Below, in pieces: positions 45,132 to 55,046 of a DNA stretch of 64,000 nt. The stretch is from Leptospiraceae bacterium (GTDB taxonomy: Bacteria > Spirochaetota > Leptospiria > Leptospirales > Leptospiraceae). A program made the translations under genes and the position numbers. The DNA lies in NCBI GenBank assembly GCA_015075105.1, contig JABTUZ010000001.1, positions 1,065,001 through 1,129,000 on the forward strand. The letters are read 5' to 3'. Numbering within the stretch: position 1 is the stretch's first letter; each line of letters opens with the position of its first letter. The notes under the pieces were generated by a model. That model ran no database searches. It had not been told where the DNA came from and saw only the letters and a program-made list of their open reading frames with translations.

Positions 45132-46235
45132 ATGAACTTTAAATTTTCCAAAAAAATGAATGGATTAGACTCATCACCCATACGAAAGGCTTTTGAGCTT
45201 GCGGCAAGTCTGAAAGACCCAATCAATTTATCCATCGGTCAACCCCATTTTCCCTGTCCTGAGAATATACTGAACTCACTTGAAAAAGCGATTAAAGATA
45301 AAAAAACCGCCTACACCATAACAGGTGGGATTAGCGAATTAAAAACTGCGATGATCGAAAAATACTCTTCGATAAATAAAATCCATTACGCAAGCCCCGA
45401 TAGAATTCTAATTACCTCCGGAGTGAGTTCAGGCCTACTTTTACTTTTCAACGCCTTGGTGGATCCGGGAGACGACTGCCTTATTGTTTCTCCTTACTTT
45501 TTAATGTATCCTTCTATGTTAAAATTTAACGGTGCAAAAATCCACACCCTAAACGAAGATTTTAACAAAGACGATATAAAAAATATTCAACCTAAAAAAC
45601 TAAAACTAATTATTTTTTCTAATCCTTCAAACCCTACAGGCACGATACTTTCCAAGAATCAATTGGAGATACTCGCAGAGCTTGCAGAAAAAACAGGTGC
45701 GTATTTGATCTCGGATGAAATTTACGAGCTATTTGATTACGATAAATCGTTTATTTCAGTAGGCTCATTTTACGAAAAAACAATCACCCTAACCGGGTTT
45801 TCAAAAACTTACAGTATGACAGGTCTTAGGCTTGCATCGATCTTGTCTCCTCCGGAAGTAAACAAAGCATTAACCACTCTACAACAATATACAATTGTGT
45901 GTGCTCCTTCCATAACACAATGGGCAGGGATAGAAGCGTTGAAAACAGATATGAGTGATTATATAAAAGATTATAAAGAAAAAAGAGACTATGTTTACAA
46001 TTCACTAAAAGACTACTATCCTCTAAAAAAAAGTGGAGGCGCTTTTTATTTTTTTCTGCCAATTCAGGGAAACGACGAAGAGTTTGTAAAAAGAGCCGTA
46101 GAAGAAAAAAAACTCATTTTAGTACCCGGGTATATTTTTCACGAATCGCATAAATTTGTTCGGATTAGTTTTGCATCAGAATGGGAGAACCTAAAAAAAG
46201 GAACCCAAGCACTTCAAGAATTATCTAAAACTTGA
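45132..46235 (+). CDS. Class I/II PLP-dependent aminotransferase
   Basis: A 367-residue fold-type I aminotransferase (aspartate aminotransferase-like). Substrate- and PLP-binding motifs are present: SIGQPHFPCPENI, SNPSNPTGTIL (Asn-Pro), DEIYELFDYD (Asp to the PLP nitrogen), and the Schiff-base Lys in LTGFSKTYSMTGLRLA. I start at ATG 45132, as the longer frame upstream does not align with the family. Substrate not identifiable. It is followed 1 base later by the prepilin peptidase. Confidence 0.9.
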   Translation: MNFKFSKKMNGLDSSPIRKAFELAASLKDPINLSIGQPHFPCPENILNSLEKAIKDKKTAYTITGGISELKTAMIEKYSSINKIHYASPDRILITSGVSSGLLLLFNALVDPGDDCLIVSPYFLMYPSMLKFNGAKIHTLNEDFNKDDIKNIQPKKLKLIIFSNPSNPTGTILSKNQLEILAELAEKTGAYLISDEIYELFDYDKSFISVGSFYEKTITLTGFSKTYSMTGLRLASILSPPEVNKALTTLQQYTIVCAPSITQWAGIEALKTDMSDYIKDYKEKRDYVYNSLKDYYPLKKSGGAFYFFLPIQGNDEEFVKRAVEEKKLILVPGYIFHESHKFVRISFASEWENLKKGTQALQELSKT

Positions 46236-46236
46236 A

Positions 46237-47031
46237 ATGGAATTTTCTTTTTATTTGTTTGGTTTTTTTATCTGTGCATCCATCGGTAGTTTTTATGTAA
46301 CTCTATCCGAAAGAATTTTAGAATTTTTTTATTCTAAAGAAAGAAAAAATAAGACCTTCCTCCAAAAATTAAAAAAAACCTTATTAGAAAGAAGTTCGTG
46401 CAATCACTGTGGTCAAAAACTAAGCCCGTTAAATCTTTTCCCGGTATTTGGGTATTTTTTTTCAGGGAAAAAATGCAAAACTTGCAATTCAAAAATTTCT
46501 ATTTATTACCCTATTTCCGAACTTTTTTTCGGGCTTGGATTTATTTTATTTTTTTTTCTGACAAAAAATCTTTTTTATTCTGTAGTAGTTATGGTTTTTA
46601 TTGGACATATCTATATTTCTGCGATTACTGATTGGAATTATTTTTCTTTGGACTACGAAAATTTAGTCTTCATTGTGGTTTTTGGAAGCCTCACAAACTA
46701 CCTTCTACAAAAAGAACTTCCGACCCTAAATGAGGTTTATGTACTCTTTGGATTTTTTGTATTCTACCTTGGCTTGTATTATTTTTACAAAAAAGGAATT
46801 GGACTTGGAGATGTGTTATTTGCTCCATTCTATGCATTTCTATCTTCTCATCCTTGGTGGATGCTATTCTTAAACAGCTCCTATATCATAGCAATTGTAT
46901 TTACAATTTTGCTAAAAAAGAAAAATCAAAGCCTAAAAAATACCCCGATCCCTATGGGCTTATATTTCTCTGTAGGTATTACAATTGTATATATAGCAAA
47001 AGCAGTCTATTTTAAAATGCAAAATATATAA
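46237..47031 (+). CDS. pilD: Prepilin peptidase (A24 family)
   Basis: The 264-residue membrane protein has the two-domain prepilin peptidase form. The cytoplasmic zinc-binding loop has CNHCGQKLSPLNLFPVFGYF and CKTCNSKISIYYPISELF (CxxC twice). The second catalytic Asp is in GIGLGDVLFAPFYAFL; the first is probably the Asp in AITDWNYFSLDYENL. It cleaves and may methylate type IV pilin or type II secretion pseudopilins. It overlaps the convergent MBOAT gene by 20 bases. Confidence 0.9.
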   Translation: MEFSFYLFGFFICASIGSFYVTLSERILEFFYSKERKNKTFLQKLKKTLLERSSCNHCGQKLSPLNLFPVFGYFFSGKKCKTCNSKISIYYPISELFFGLGFILFFFLTKNLFYSVVVMVFIGHIYISAITDWNYFSLDYENLVFIVVFGSLTNYLLQKELPTLNEVYVLFGFFVFYLGLYYFYKKGIGLGDVLFAPFYAFLSSHPWWMLFLNSSYIIAIVFTILLKKKNQSLKNTPIPMGLYFSVGITIVYIAKAVYFKMQNI

Positions 47032-48427
47032 AACTCTGACTCTCTGTAATTCCAAAAGCAAGAAGCATAAGAAAATTAGCTATTAGAAAAAGAGTCAAGG
47101 CTACAGGTTTTTTTACAAGAGTCTCAAGCGGTCTTTTAGAAAAATAAATTCCAGCAAAATAACAAATAAAAAGTAGAATTGCAAAATTAGAATTTTGGTA
47201 TCTGCCAGCAAAAGATACGTTATCCGACATTGCAAACATTCTGTGAAGCATTTCCCAGCCTTTTGTCATATCTTCGGCTCTAAAAAATATTGCACTCACT
47301 CCAAGAAAAAATATTAGTAACAGTCGGCAAAACCATTCATAGACTGCACCACCTTTTGTTACTAGAAATTCTCGAACCTTGGTCTTTGAGTATTCTCTGT
47401 GGATGCTTACAAATACTCCATTCCACACTCCCCAAAGTACAAAGTGGTAACTTGCACCATGCCAGATTCCAGCAAATAGAAAAGTAATTAAAATATTTCT
47501 ATACACCATAAGCTTACTTCCTCTGGAGCCACCGAGAGGGATAAATATATAATCGCGTATCCAAGTAATAAAAGAAATGTGCCACTTAGCCCAATAATCG
47601 TTTATATTAGATGCAGCGTAAGGAAAATGAAAGTTCTTGTCGAATTGAAAACCAAATAACCTTGCTACGCCAATGGCTATATCTGTGTATCCCGCAAAGT
47701 CATAATAGATCTGCCATGCAAATAAAAGTGAGCCTGTCCAAATTTCTATAGAGCTAAACTCGGAATAATTTTTAAAAACCAAGTCAACTTGAATTGCCAT
47801 GTTGTCTGCAAATACGATTTTTTTTGTAAATCCGAGTAGTATCCTTGCAAATGAAATCTTTATATCTTCCATTTTTACGGGGAGTCTGTTGTCCAAGTCT
47901 CTAAAGAAGGTTTGTGCTCTTACAATAGGACCAGCAACCAATTGAGGAAAAAAAGAAACGTATAAAGCAAAATCTATAAAAGACTTTCTCGCTTCGATTT
48001 GTCTTCTATACACATCAATACTGTAACTCATGGATTGAAATGTATAAAAAGAAATTCCCACAGGGAGAATGATAGAATACAAAGGAAAACGAAATGAATT
48101 GAAAAAATTCAAATCGTTAAAAGCACCTAAAAGAAAATTGGTATATTTAAAATAACACAATAGCCCAAGATTGGCAAAAAGAGACGCTACAAGTAGAATC
48201 TTTCTTTTTATTTCGTTTTCAGATTTTTGAATTTCTATTGCAATAAAATAATCTATGACTATGGAAAGTAAAAGTAAAAATATAAAATACACATTCCAAA
48301 CCATGTAGAAGTACAAGCTCGCAATTAATAAAAATATTCTAAGAAGACCTTCCTTCTTTTTTAAAAAATGCGTAAGAATGATTACAAGAGGAAAAAATAT
48401 TAGAAAGTGTAACGAATTGAAGAGCAT
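47012..48427 (-). CDS. MBOAT-family O-acyltransferase (AlgI-like)
   Basis: A 471-residue protein with about 11 membrane helices. MBOAT wording: PVGISFYTFQSMSYSIDVYR, QLVAGPIVRAQTFF, DFAGYTDIAIGVARLFGF, and the catalytic His in FAGIWHGASYHFVLWGVWNG. It transfers acyl groups onto an exported polysaccharide or similar substrate. It directly follows the SGNH-like gene (1 base shared), forming the two-gene set seen repeatedly in leptospires and in AlgI/AlgX systems. Confidence 0.93.
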   Translation of the reverse strand: MLFNSLHFLIFFPLVIILTHFLKKKEGLLRIFLLIASLYFYMVWNVYFIFLLLLSIVIDYFIAIEIQKSENEIKRKILLVASLFANLGLLCYFKYTNFLLGAFNDLNFFNSFRFPLYSIILPVGISFYTFQSMSYSIDVYRRQIEARKSFIDFALYVSFFPQLVAGPIVRAQTFFRDLDNRLPVKMEDIKISFARILLGFTKKIVFADNMAIQVDLVFKNYSEFSSIEIWTGSLLFAWQIYYDFAGYTDIAIGVARLFGFQFDKNFHFPYAASNINDYWAKWHISFITWIRDYIFIPLGGSRGSKLMVYRNILITFLFAGIWHGASYHFVLWGVWNGVFVSIHREYSKTKVREFLVTKGGAVYEWFCRLLLIFFLGVSAIFFRAEDMTKGWEMLHRMFAMSDNVSFAGRYQNSNFAILLFICYFAGIYFSKRPLETLVKKPVALTLFLIANFLMLLAFGITESQSFIYFAF

Positions 48428-49557
48428 TAAAATTCACCTGATAATTTTTGGGATTTTAGTATAGATTTAGAAAGTGCTTCAGTGAATATTTTTGCACCTT
48501 CTCTATTCAAATGAAATAAATCGTAAAAGTATTTTTCTCCTTCGTTGTATGAAAAAATATTTTGAAATTCAAAAATTTCATCCACTCCAATTTCTTTTAA
48601 ATGGTTTTTCCAAAGTCGTATTCTTTCTTCTTCACCGGGAAAAACTGCCAATCTATTTGTAGGTGGTAAAACGCTCACTATCTGTATCCTGTGATTTTTT
48701 ATAAAGTCGTAAAATAATTTTAGTCTTTTAAAATACATTTGAGATGTTTCTGTTTCTCTATTTGTCACTTTTGAAGATTTCATAAGACTGCAAGTGTCAA
48801 GGATTGCTTTTTTGTGGAATACAGTCGAACCAACCGGAGGCAAATCTGAGTTAGCCATCTTTATCATGCAGTCATCTAAAGATTCAAGTTTGTACATAGA
48901 CACACTTTCAGTGTACCCATTTTCGTAAAAAAAGAGGCTGTCTTTTTGTTTTTGATTTAGTCTTGAAATGTTTTTGAATCTCTTTGGAGGATTTAGAAAA
49001 AAATCTCTTAGGTCTTGTCTATATGCGATACTTTTCAATAAAAGAAAAAAAATATCTTTATAAGAAAAATCGTACTCATATTTCTTCATTAAACTGTACG
49101 CATTTTTTTTGTGAAATTCTGCAATCATCGGAAAATTCACAGATTCAAGCCATTTTTCGTCTGCCCAAGGTCTTTCAAGCTCAACTACATGCACAATCAG
49201 CTTAACTTTCTCTAAGTTTTTTAGAACTTTTTCTAAAGCTAAGTTTTGTGCTAAAGTTTCAGACCCGGGAATTGCAATAGAAGAAACTTTTTTATGAATA
49301 GGGTTCAAAGACTCATTAAAATCACTCAAAAGGATTCCTTCTTGAGCAAGAGATGTTCCCACGACCAATATATCCGGGTTGAGTTTGTCCTTATGTGAAA
49401 TTACATTTTCTGTGATCCTGTTTATATTAGAGGCATAAGAATTTGGTTTTAAAATGGAAGTGTATATTCCTGATTGAAGAAAGATTTCAAAGCCAAGAAT
49501 AAATCCTAAAAAAATAAGAACGGGCTTCTCTTTTAAAAATATAACATACTCTTTCAT
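48427..49557 (-). CDS. SGNH-like / DUF1574-type partner of MBOAT
   Basis: A 376-residue protein with one N-terminal membrane segment (about 14-30). The GTSL block (VVGTSLAQEGILLSDF, about 61-76) is at the place of SGNH block I. The end reads YDLFHLNREGAKIFTEALSK, the D-x-x-H block V. The catalytic Ser and Asp/His pair are thus visible. It is likely to pass or accept acyl groups outside the membrane together with MBOAT. Confidence 0.75.
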   Translation of the reverse strand: MKEYVIFLKEKPVLIFLGFILGFEIFLQSGIYTSILKPNSYASNINRITENVISHKDKLNPDILVVGTSLAQEGILLSDFNESLNPIHKKVSSIAIPGSETLAQNLALEKVLKNLEKVKLIVHVVELERPWADEKWLESVNFPMIAEFHKKNAYSLMKKYEYDFSYKDIFFLLLKSIAYRQDLRDFFLNPPKRFKNISRLNQKQKDSLFFYENGYTESVSMYKLESLDDCMIKMANSDLPPVGSTVFHKKAILDTCSLMKSSKVTNRETETSQMYFKRLKLFYDFIKNHRIQIVSVLPPTNRLAVFPGEEERIRLWKNHLKEIGVDEIFEFQNIFSYNEGEKYFYDLFHLNREGAKIFTEALSKSILKSQKLSGEF

Positions 49558-49559
49558 AT

Positions 49560-50756
49560 TTATTTGATTCCGAGTAAGTGCCCCAATTTATTTTTTTTTG
49601 TATTCAAGTATTTTTCATTTTCGGATACAGACGGAATTTCCAAAGGAACTCTGTCTGTAATAGAAAGTCCATATCCTTCGAGACCTACAATTTTTCTCGG
49701 ATTGTTTGTCATAAGCCTCATTTTCTCCACTCCCAAATCTTTTAAAATCTGAGCCCCAATTCCATAATCTCTTAAATCGGGGGCAAAACCCAATTTTTCA
49801 TTTGCCTCTACCGTGTCTAAACCGGTATCTTGAAAAGTGTAGGCTTTTAGTTTATTTATAAGACCAATCCCCCTGCCTTCCTGCCTCATATACAATAAAA
49901 TTCCACTCCCCTCTTTTTCAATAGCTTCAAGTGCACTGTGTAGCTGTGGGCCGCAATCGCAACGACAACTCATAAAAATATCTCCAGTCAAACATTCAGA
50001 ATGCACCCGAACAAGTACAGGTTTTTCTTTTGAAATATTGCCTTTCACCAGAGCTACGTGGATTTTGTCATCCACAATTGTAGAATAGGCTTTGACTTGA
50101 AACTCTCCATATTCCGTGGGAAGTCTTGCCTCAGCTTCCAGACGAATTAGTTTTTCATTTTTCCTTTTGTAGCGAATCAATTCTTCAATAGAATAAATAT
50201 TTAGATTATGGATTTTTACAAACTCTTCCAGGTCTTTCATCCGAGCCATCGTTCCATCAGCATTCATTATTTCACAAATTACGGATGCGGGTTTCAGCCC
50301 TGCCAAGATACACAAATCGGTAGAAGCCTCGGTATGCCCTGCACGTCTAAGAACTCCTCCCTTGACAGCTTCCAAAGGAAAAATATGCCCAGGTCGCACA
50401 AGATCCTCTTTTGATGACTTGTCGTCTAATAAAACTTCAATTGTCTTTGCCCTATCGCCCGCAGAAATCCCTGTAGTGATCCCGTGTTTAGCGTCAACAG
50501 AAACAGTAAAAGCCGTTCCTTGGTGGTCGCTTGTCTGAACCATTCTACCCAGACCTAATTTTTCTAGCCTATCTGATGTCATGGGAACACATACAAGCCC
50601 ACGCCCGTGAGTCGCCATAAAATTGATTATTTCTTTATTTGCAAATTCTGCTGCAATTACAAGGTCTCCTTCGTTTTCTCTATCCTCAGAGTCAACGAGT
50701 ACAATCATTTTACCTGCTTGAATATCTAAAATTGCTTTTTCAATAGGGTTTGACAT
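49560..50756 (-). CDS. ribBA: Bifunctional DHBP synthase / GTP cyclohydrolase II (RibBA)
   Basis: The 398-residue fusion catalyses the two first branches of riboflavin synthesis. The RibB half (1-200) has [18 protein letters not shown] (metal-binding Glu) and [10 protein letters not shown] with RRAGHTEAS. The RibA half (about 205-398) has [20 protein letters not shown] (zinc Cys) and [16 protein letters not shown]. No FMN riboswitch is apparent in the 248 bases upstream. Confidence 0.96.
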   Translation of the reverse strand: MSNPIEKAILDIQAGKMIVLVDSEDRENEGDLVIAAEFANKEIINFMATHGRGLVCVPMTSDRLEKLGLGRMVQTSDHQGTAFTVSVDAKHGITTGISAGDRAKTIEVLLDDKSSKEDLVRPGHIFPLEAVKGGVLRRAGHTEASTDLCILAGLKPASVICEIMNADGTMARMKDLEEFVKIHNLNIYSIEELIRYKRKNEKLIRLEAEARLPTEYGEFQVKAYSTIVDDKIHVALVKGNISKEKPVLVRVHSECLTGDIFMSCRCDCGPQLHSALEAIEKEGSGILLYMRQEGRGIGLINKLKAYTFQDTGLDTVEANEKLGFAPDLRDYGIGAQILKDLGVEKMRLMTNNPRKIVGLEGYGLSITDRVPLEIPSVSENEKYLNTKKNKLGHLLGIK

Positions 50757-51004
50757 TTTTCTCCTAAGCTCAAATTATTCAAAAAATAGAAAAATTTGAT
50801 TTCTATTGCACTTTTTTCCGTCTATGTTAAAAATAAAAGTGCAATTGTACTTGAATAATAAAATATTTGCATTTTTGCAATTTTATATTATTATAGTTAG
50901 GTTTTAAAAAAAAGAATGGACAAAGTTCAATCAAGGTGAGTTGGTTATATTTTATATAATATGAAGATACTCATCTATAATTACGATACAAGCAGGAAGA
51001 GGGA

Positions 51005-51343
51005 ATGGAATTAAAATTAAACACAGTTGGTAAAACGAAAGTAATTGAAATCTATGGAAAATTTGATATAGAATCTACAGAAGAGTTTGAATCCATTTTC
51101 AACAAGCAATTAGAATTAAAACCGGAGACGCTTGCAATAGACATGAATAAATTGGACTATATTGATTCTTCTGGAATCGGCTCACTTATTAAATCTCTGA
51201 ACAATATAAAAAATCAAAAAGGAAAACTGATTCTTGTAGGCTTAAAACCCATGATACTCAATGTTTTCAAATTAGCCAAATTAGATATGTTTTTTCAAAT
51301 CATGTCAAACGAAGATTTCAAATTAAAATTTGAAAACGAATAA
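51005..51343 (+). CDS. STAS-domain anti-sigma factor antagonist
   Basis: A 112-residue single STAS domain starting MELKLNTVGKTKVIEIYGKF D. The key region is LAIDMNKLDYIDSSGIGSLI with the phosphorylatable Ser-Ser pair. A GAGGGA site precedes the ATG. It is the second such protein in the window but not adjacent to the other; both imply partner-switching signalling. Confidence 0.9.
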   Translation: MELKLNTVGKTKVIEIYGKFDIESTEEFESIFNKQLELKPETLAIDMNKLDYIDSSGIGSLIKSLNNIKNQKGKLILVGLKPMILNVFKLAKLDMFFQIMSNEDFKLKFENE

Positions 51344-51363
51344 TTTTCTATTTTAAAGAAAAT

Positions 51364-54036
51364 TTATTTTCTCCACTCGTCAATAATGGATGCAATAAGA
51401 CCTGTCCATCCAGTTTGGTGGCTTGCACCTAAACCTTGACCTGTCTCTGCGTGAAAATATTCATAAAACAAAATATAATCCTTAAAATGAACATCCTCTT
51501 GAAATTTTTTTGAATTTCCGAATACCGCTCTTTTTCCTTCAGGGTTTGTTTTAAATATATTAATTAAACTATCGGACAAATCTTTTGCGATTTCGTATAA
51601 CGTTTTTTCTTCTCCATGAATCGGTATTTTCAGTTTATCCTCATAAAAATGGCTCAACTTTTTTAAAGATTCGATCATCATAAAACTGGTAGGAAACCAA
51701 ACAGGTCCCCTCCAATTGGAGTTCCCACCTTTGAGCATTATATGAGATACCCCAGGTTCATAACCGATTTTTTCTCCACCATGAATAAATGGATTCAGTT
51801 CATGGAATTTGGAAAGACTTCTAAGACCAAAATCACTTTTAAATTCATTTTTATGCCCAACCTTATGGAGTAGTCTTGAAAGCTGCCTTTGGTTTACCGT
51901 AGTCAAAAGGAATTCTCTTTTTTCGCTACTGTGAATTTCAGTTACACACTCTTCCGATATTTCTTTTCGATTTTCCAAAAACCAAAAAAAGTTCGTCTTA
52001 AAATTCGGAAACCTGTCTAATTCTTCTGAAGTTAGGATTTCCGTGGCAAACATAGGAATTAACCCCACTAAAGAGCGAACTCGAAATTTTTCGTATCTAC
52101 CGTTTGGGTAACGAAGCACATCATAAAAAAAACCATCTGCTTCATCCCAGAGTTGGTGTTCATGCTCCCTACCCCCCATGTGCTTCATGGCAGAGCTGAT
52201 ATAAGCAAAGTGTTGGAAAAATTTTGTCGCCAACCACTCGTAAGATCTATTTTCTCTCGCAAGCTCTAAGGCAATCTTCATAAGATTCAAACAAAACATA
52301 CCCATCCAGCCTGTAGCATCCGATTGTTCAAGAACAGCACCACCAGGCATAACCGAGCTTCTATCAACTACGGTGATATTGTCCAATCCGAGAAACCCAC
52401 CTTCAAAAATATTATTATCCCCGCTATCCACCCTGTTGACCCACCAAGCAAAATTGATAAGCAACTTATGAAAACATTTCTCTAAAAATAATCTATCCCC
52501 TTTTCCAGTTTTTTCTTTCTCCATATTATAAACTCTCAGTACAGCGTAAGCGTGCACTGGTGGGTTTAAGTCTGAATACTCCCATTCATAAGCTGGGATC
52601 TGTCCGTTGGGGTGTTGAAATTGCTCAAACAGTAAAAGCCAAAGCTGATCCTTAGCAGACCCTATGTCAACAAGTGCAAGTGGAATTGTCTGAAATGCAA
52701 GATCCCAGGCTGCAAACCAAGGGTATTCCCATTTGTCTGGAATTGTCAGAATTCTCATGGAATTCAAGTGAGGCCATTTGAAATTACGAATTCTTCTTCT
52801 TTGAGAAGGTGGAGGAAAATTTGGGTCATCTCCATCCAACCATTTTTTTACATCAAATAAATAAATCTGTTTAGATAAAAGCATTCCTGCAAGAGCTTGC
52901 CTTTGAATTCTTTTTTCATCGTTTGTGGATTTTTTCGGGTGAATAGAATTGTAGTAATCATCTGCTTCTTTTCTTTTGTGAATAAAAACTTCTTCGATAT
53001 TGTGAAAAGGTTTTATTAAATCAGAATTTGTAAGTCTCAAATAAAATACCTTGGATTCTTTTCCTGAAATTACCACATTTTTAAAATGAACACAGGCTTT
53101 TGTTCCGGTGAGTTTTGGATTTGTTGAATCTTCTCCGTTTACAATCTTTCTGTGAAATGCGTCTTTGGTGTATTTTGAAAGTGAGCTAATCCCATAGAGC
53201 CTTTCTGTATTTGTATCGTTGTCCGTGAATAAAAATTCTCCCCCTTCTTGTGAATACAAATACCACCTACCGAGCTTGTAATCAAAAGAAAGATTCGGCA
53301 TTGAAATGGCTTCATTGTCATCAATTAAAATTCGATTATTGGATGGGTCTAGCTTTAAAAAAGGCCTTTCTGTTTGCTTAGTCCAAGACCATTGGTTTCT
53401 AAAAAAAATCTGCGGAATTACATGAATTTCTGCTTCGTGCTCCGATCGATTGCAGACTTCGATCCGAACACAAATATCTTCATAATCAGGTTTTGCGTAT
53501 TCTATAAAAATATCAAAATACTCATTATTGTCAAATACTCCCGAATCTATAATTTCATACTCGTCGTCAGCTAACCCTCTTTTTTTGTTTTCCTGTATAA
53601 GCTCGTTGTACGGGTATTCATTTTGAGGATACTTGTATAGGTATTTGCAATAAGAGTAAGTAGGAAGTCCATCTAAATAATAATAAATCTCTTTAACGTC
53701 CTCACCGTGATTGCCTTCATCGTGGGACAACCCGAATAACCTCTCTTTTAAAATAGGGTCTTTGCCGTTCCAAAATGAGTGGCTAAAAACCAATAGTTGG
53801 TATCTGTCGCAAAAACCAGCAATTCCGTCTTCTCCCCACCTGTAGGCTCTGGATCTCGCATGGTCGTGTGGAAAATAATCCCACGCATTTCCGTTATATG
53901 AATAATCTTCTCTAACAGTTCCCCAAGATCTCTCTGAAACATAAGGTCCCCATCTTTTCCATTTCTGAAAAGGTAAATTGGACGGCTCGGTAAGTCTTTC
54001 TACTTCAGTATTCTTTTTAACAACTTTTTTATTCAT
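51364..54036 (-). CDS. Glycoside hydrolase family 63-type glucosidase
   Basis: An 890-residue cytosolic enzyme (no signal peptide). The N-terminal beta domain (about 20-330) has RWGPYVSERSWGTVREDYSY and DGIAGFCDRYQLLVFSHSFW. The (alpha/alpha)6 catalytic barrel shows WEYPWFAAWDLAFQTIPLAL (general acid Asp), EYSDLNPPVHAYAVLRVYNM, and NWRGPVWFPTSFMMIESLKK near the end with FHAETGQGLGASHQTGWTGL. This matches MGH-like GH63 enzymes that act on glucosylglycerate or small alpha-glucosides. A role in compatible-solute or alpha-glucan use is inference. Confidence 0.88.
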   Translation of the reverse strand: MNKKVVKKNTEVERLTEPSNLPFQKWKRWGPYVSERSWGTVREDYSYNGNAWDYFPHDHARSRAYRWGEDGIAGFCDRYQLLVFSHSFWNGKDPILKERLFGLSHDEGNHGEDVKEIYYYLDGLPTYSYCKYLYKYPQNEYPYNELIQENKKRGLADDEYEIIDSGVFDNNEYFDIFIEYAKPDYEDICVRIEVCNRSEHEAEIHVIPQIFFRNQWSWTKQTERPFLKLDPSNNRILIDDNEAISMPNLSFDYKLGRWYLYSQEGGEFLFTDNDTNTERLYGISSLSKYTKDAFHRKIVNGEDSTNPKLTGTKACVHFKNVVISGKESKVFYLRLTNSDLIKPFHNIEEVFIHKRKEADDYYNSIHPKKSTNDEKRIQRQALAGMLLSKQIYLFDVKKWLDGDDPNFPPPSQRRRIRNFKWPHLNSMRILTIPDKWEYPWFAAWDLAFQTIPLALVDIGSAKDQLWLLLFEQFQHPNGQIPAYEWEYSDLNPPVHAYAVLRVYNMEKEKTGKGDRLFLEKCFHKLLINFAWWVNRVDSGDNNIFEGGFLGLDNITVVDRSSVMPGGAVLEQSDATGWMGMFCLNLMKIALELARENRSYEWLATKFFQHFAYISSAMKHMGGREHEHQLWDEADGFFYDVLRYPNGRYEKFRVRSLVGLIPMFATEILTSEELDRFPNFKTNFFWFLENRKEISEECVTEIHSSEKREFLLTTVNQRQLSRLLHKVGHKNEFKSDFGLRSLSKFHELNPFIHGGEKIGYEPGVSHIMLKGGNSNWRGPVWFPTSFMMIESLKKLSHFYEDKLKIPIHGEEKTLYEIAKDLSDSLINIFKTNPEGKRAVFGNSKKFQEDVHFKDYILFYEYFHAETGQGLGASHQTGWTGLIASIIDEWRK

Positions 54037-54123
54037 AGTTTAAATATTTATTCTTGGTTTTCTTACTATATAGTTTCGGTCAATTATTATTAACCAATTG
54101 AAATCTATTAGCTAATAATCACA

Positions 54124-54984
54124 CTAAAATAATAGATTCACTTCGTCCGAATTCAAACTATACACTTTTTTGCAGAACTCGCACGTAAACTCGATACTTC
54201 CCTTTTCTTTTAAAATAGAATTTGCTTCATCCTTCCCCATAGAGACTACCACATCTTTGATTTTTTCTATACTGCACCCACAATGAAATTTAGGGGATCC
54301 CTCTTCTAAAACTTCAGATCGCACACCCAACACATTTTCAATCCTATTCAAAATTTCTTTCACCCCTCCAGAAAATAATTCTTTACCGTTGTATTATATA
54401 TTATTCAACTTTTCGAATAATTCCTCGATTAGAAATAACTCCGTTCCGGGAAGTGCATAGAGTATCATTCCTTTGGCATAAACCATTTCGCCTAACGCAT
54501 CTATATGTATTGATAAAAAGGATGTAATTTGATCTGACTCTTGGATATGGTCAAGTAGATTTGACTCAAAACTTTTCTTTTCTAACTTAGTCAAGGACTG
54601 GTGTAGTTTTTTTACTCCACCCCAACGGGTAACTCGAAAAATTCCTGTTCCGATTCCGAAGGTTGGGTCATTAGAGTTGGAGTTTACGGAAGTATTTTTT
54701 GCTAGAACTCTCATAAGTCCTACCCTGTTGCTGTAGCCAATTACTCTTTCAATTTCACCGTCTCCTTCTAATTGAATACTCACCACAGTGTCTTCCTTGA
54801 CCATTCCTGCCAAAAAAAACGAGCCTATCATAGTTTTTGCAGCTAAAATAAGTGAAGAGCCTTCCAATTTATGTCTTCTTACTGCCTCTATTACAGAATT
54901 ACTGCAATCTGTTATTAAAAATCGAAAATTGTACCTTGAAAAAATACCTACAATATAAGAATCTTTGTTTTGAATAGCGTTCAT
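54124..54984 (-). pseudogene. hslO: Hsp33 redox chaperone gene split by one in-frame stop
   Basis: 54984-54394 encodes the N-terminal substrate-binding domain (196 residues: SRYNFRFLITDCSN, RRHKLEGSSLILAAKTMIGS, GDGEIERVIGYSN). After a TAA at 54394-54396 the same frame continues without any shift as YNGKELFSGGVKEILNRIEN, then the zinc redox switch (CGC ... CEFC) to 54124. The total matches a whole Hsp33 of about 285 residues. A GTG with GGAGG just before it could restart the C-terminal part at 54363. Nonsense mutation, sequencing error and a true two-piece Hsp33 are all possible. Confidence 0.8.
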
Positions 54985-55046
54985 TGTTTTAACATTTGCT
55001 TAAACCTTATGAAGGCAAAACATTTTTTTAATTTAGGAGAACTCAA

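Noticed and set aside
50757-51004. FMN riboswitch before ribBA
   Set aside because: The conserved FMN-element blocks are absent; only AT-rich sequence is seen.
54394-54396. TAA recoded as an amino acid in Hsp33
   Set aside because: TAA ends many other genes in the window (for example the 23S-region lipoprotein and the transposase), so a changed code is not supported.
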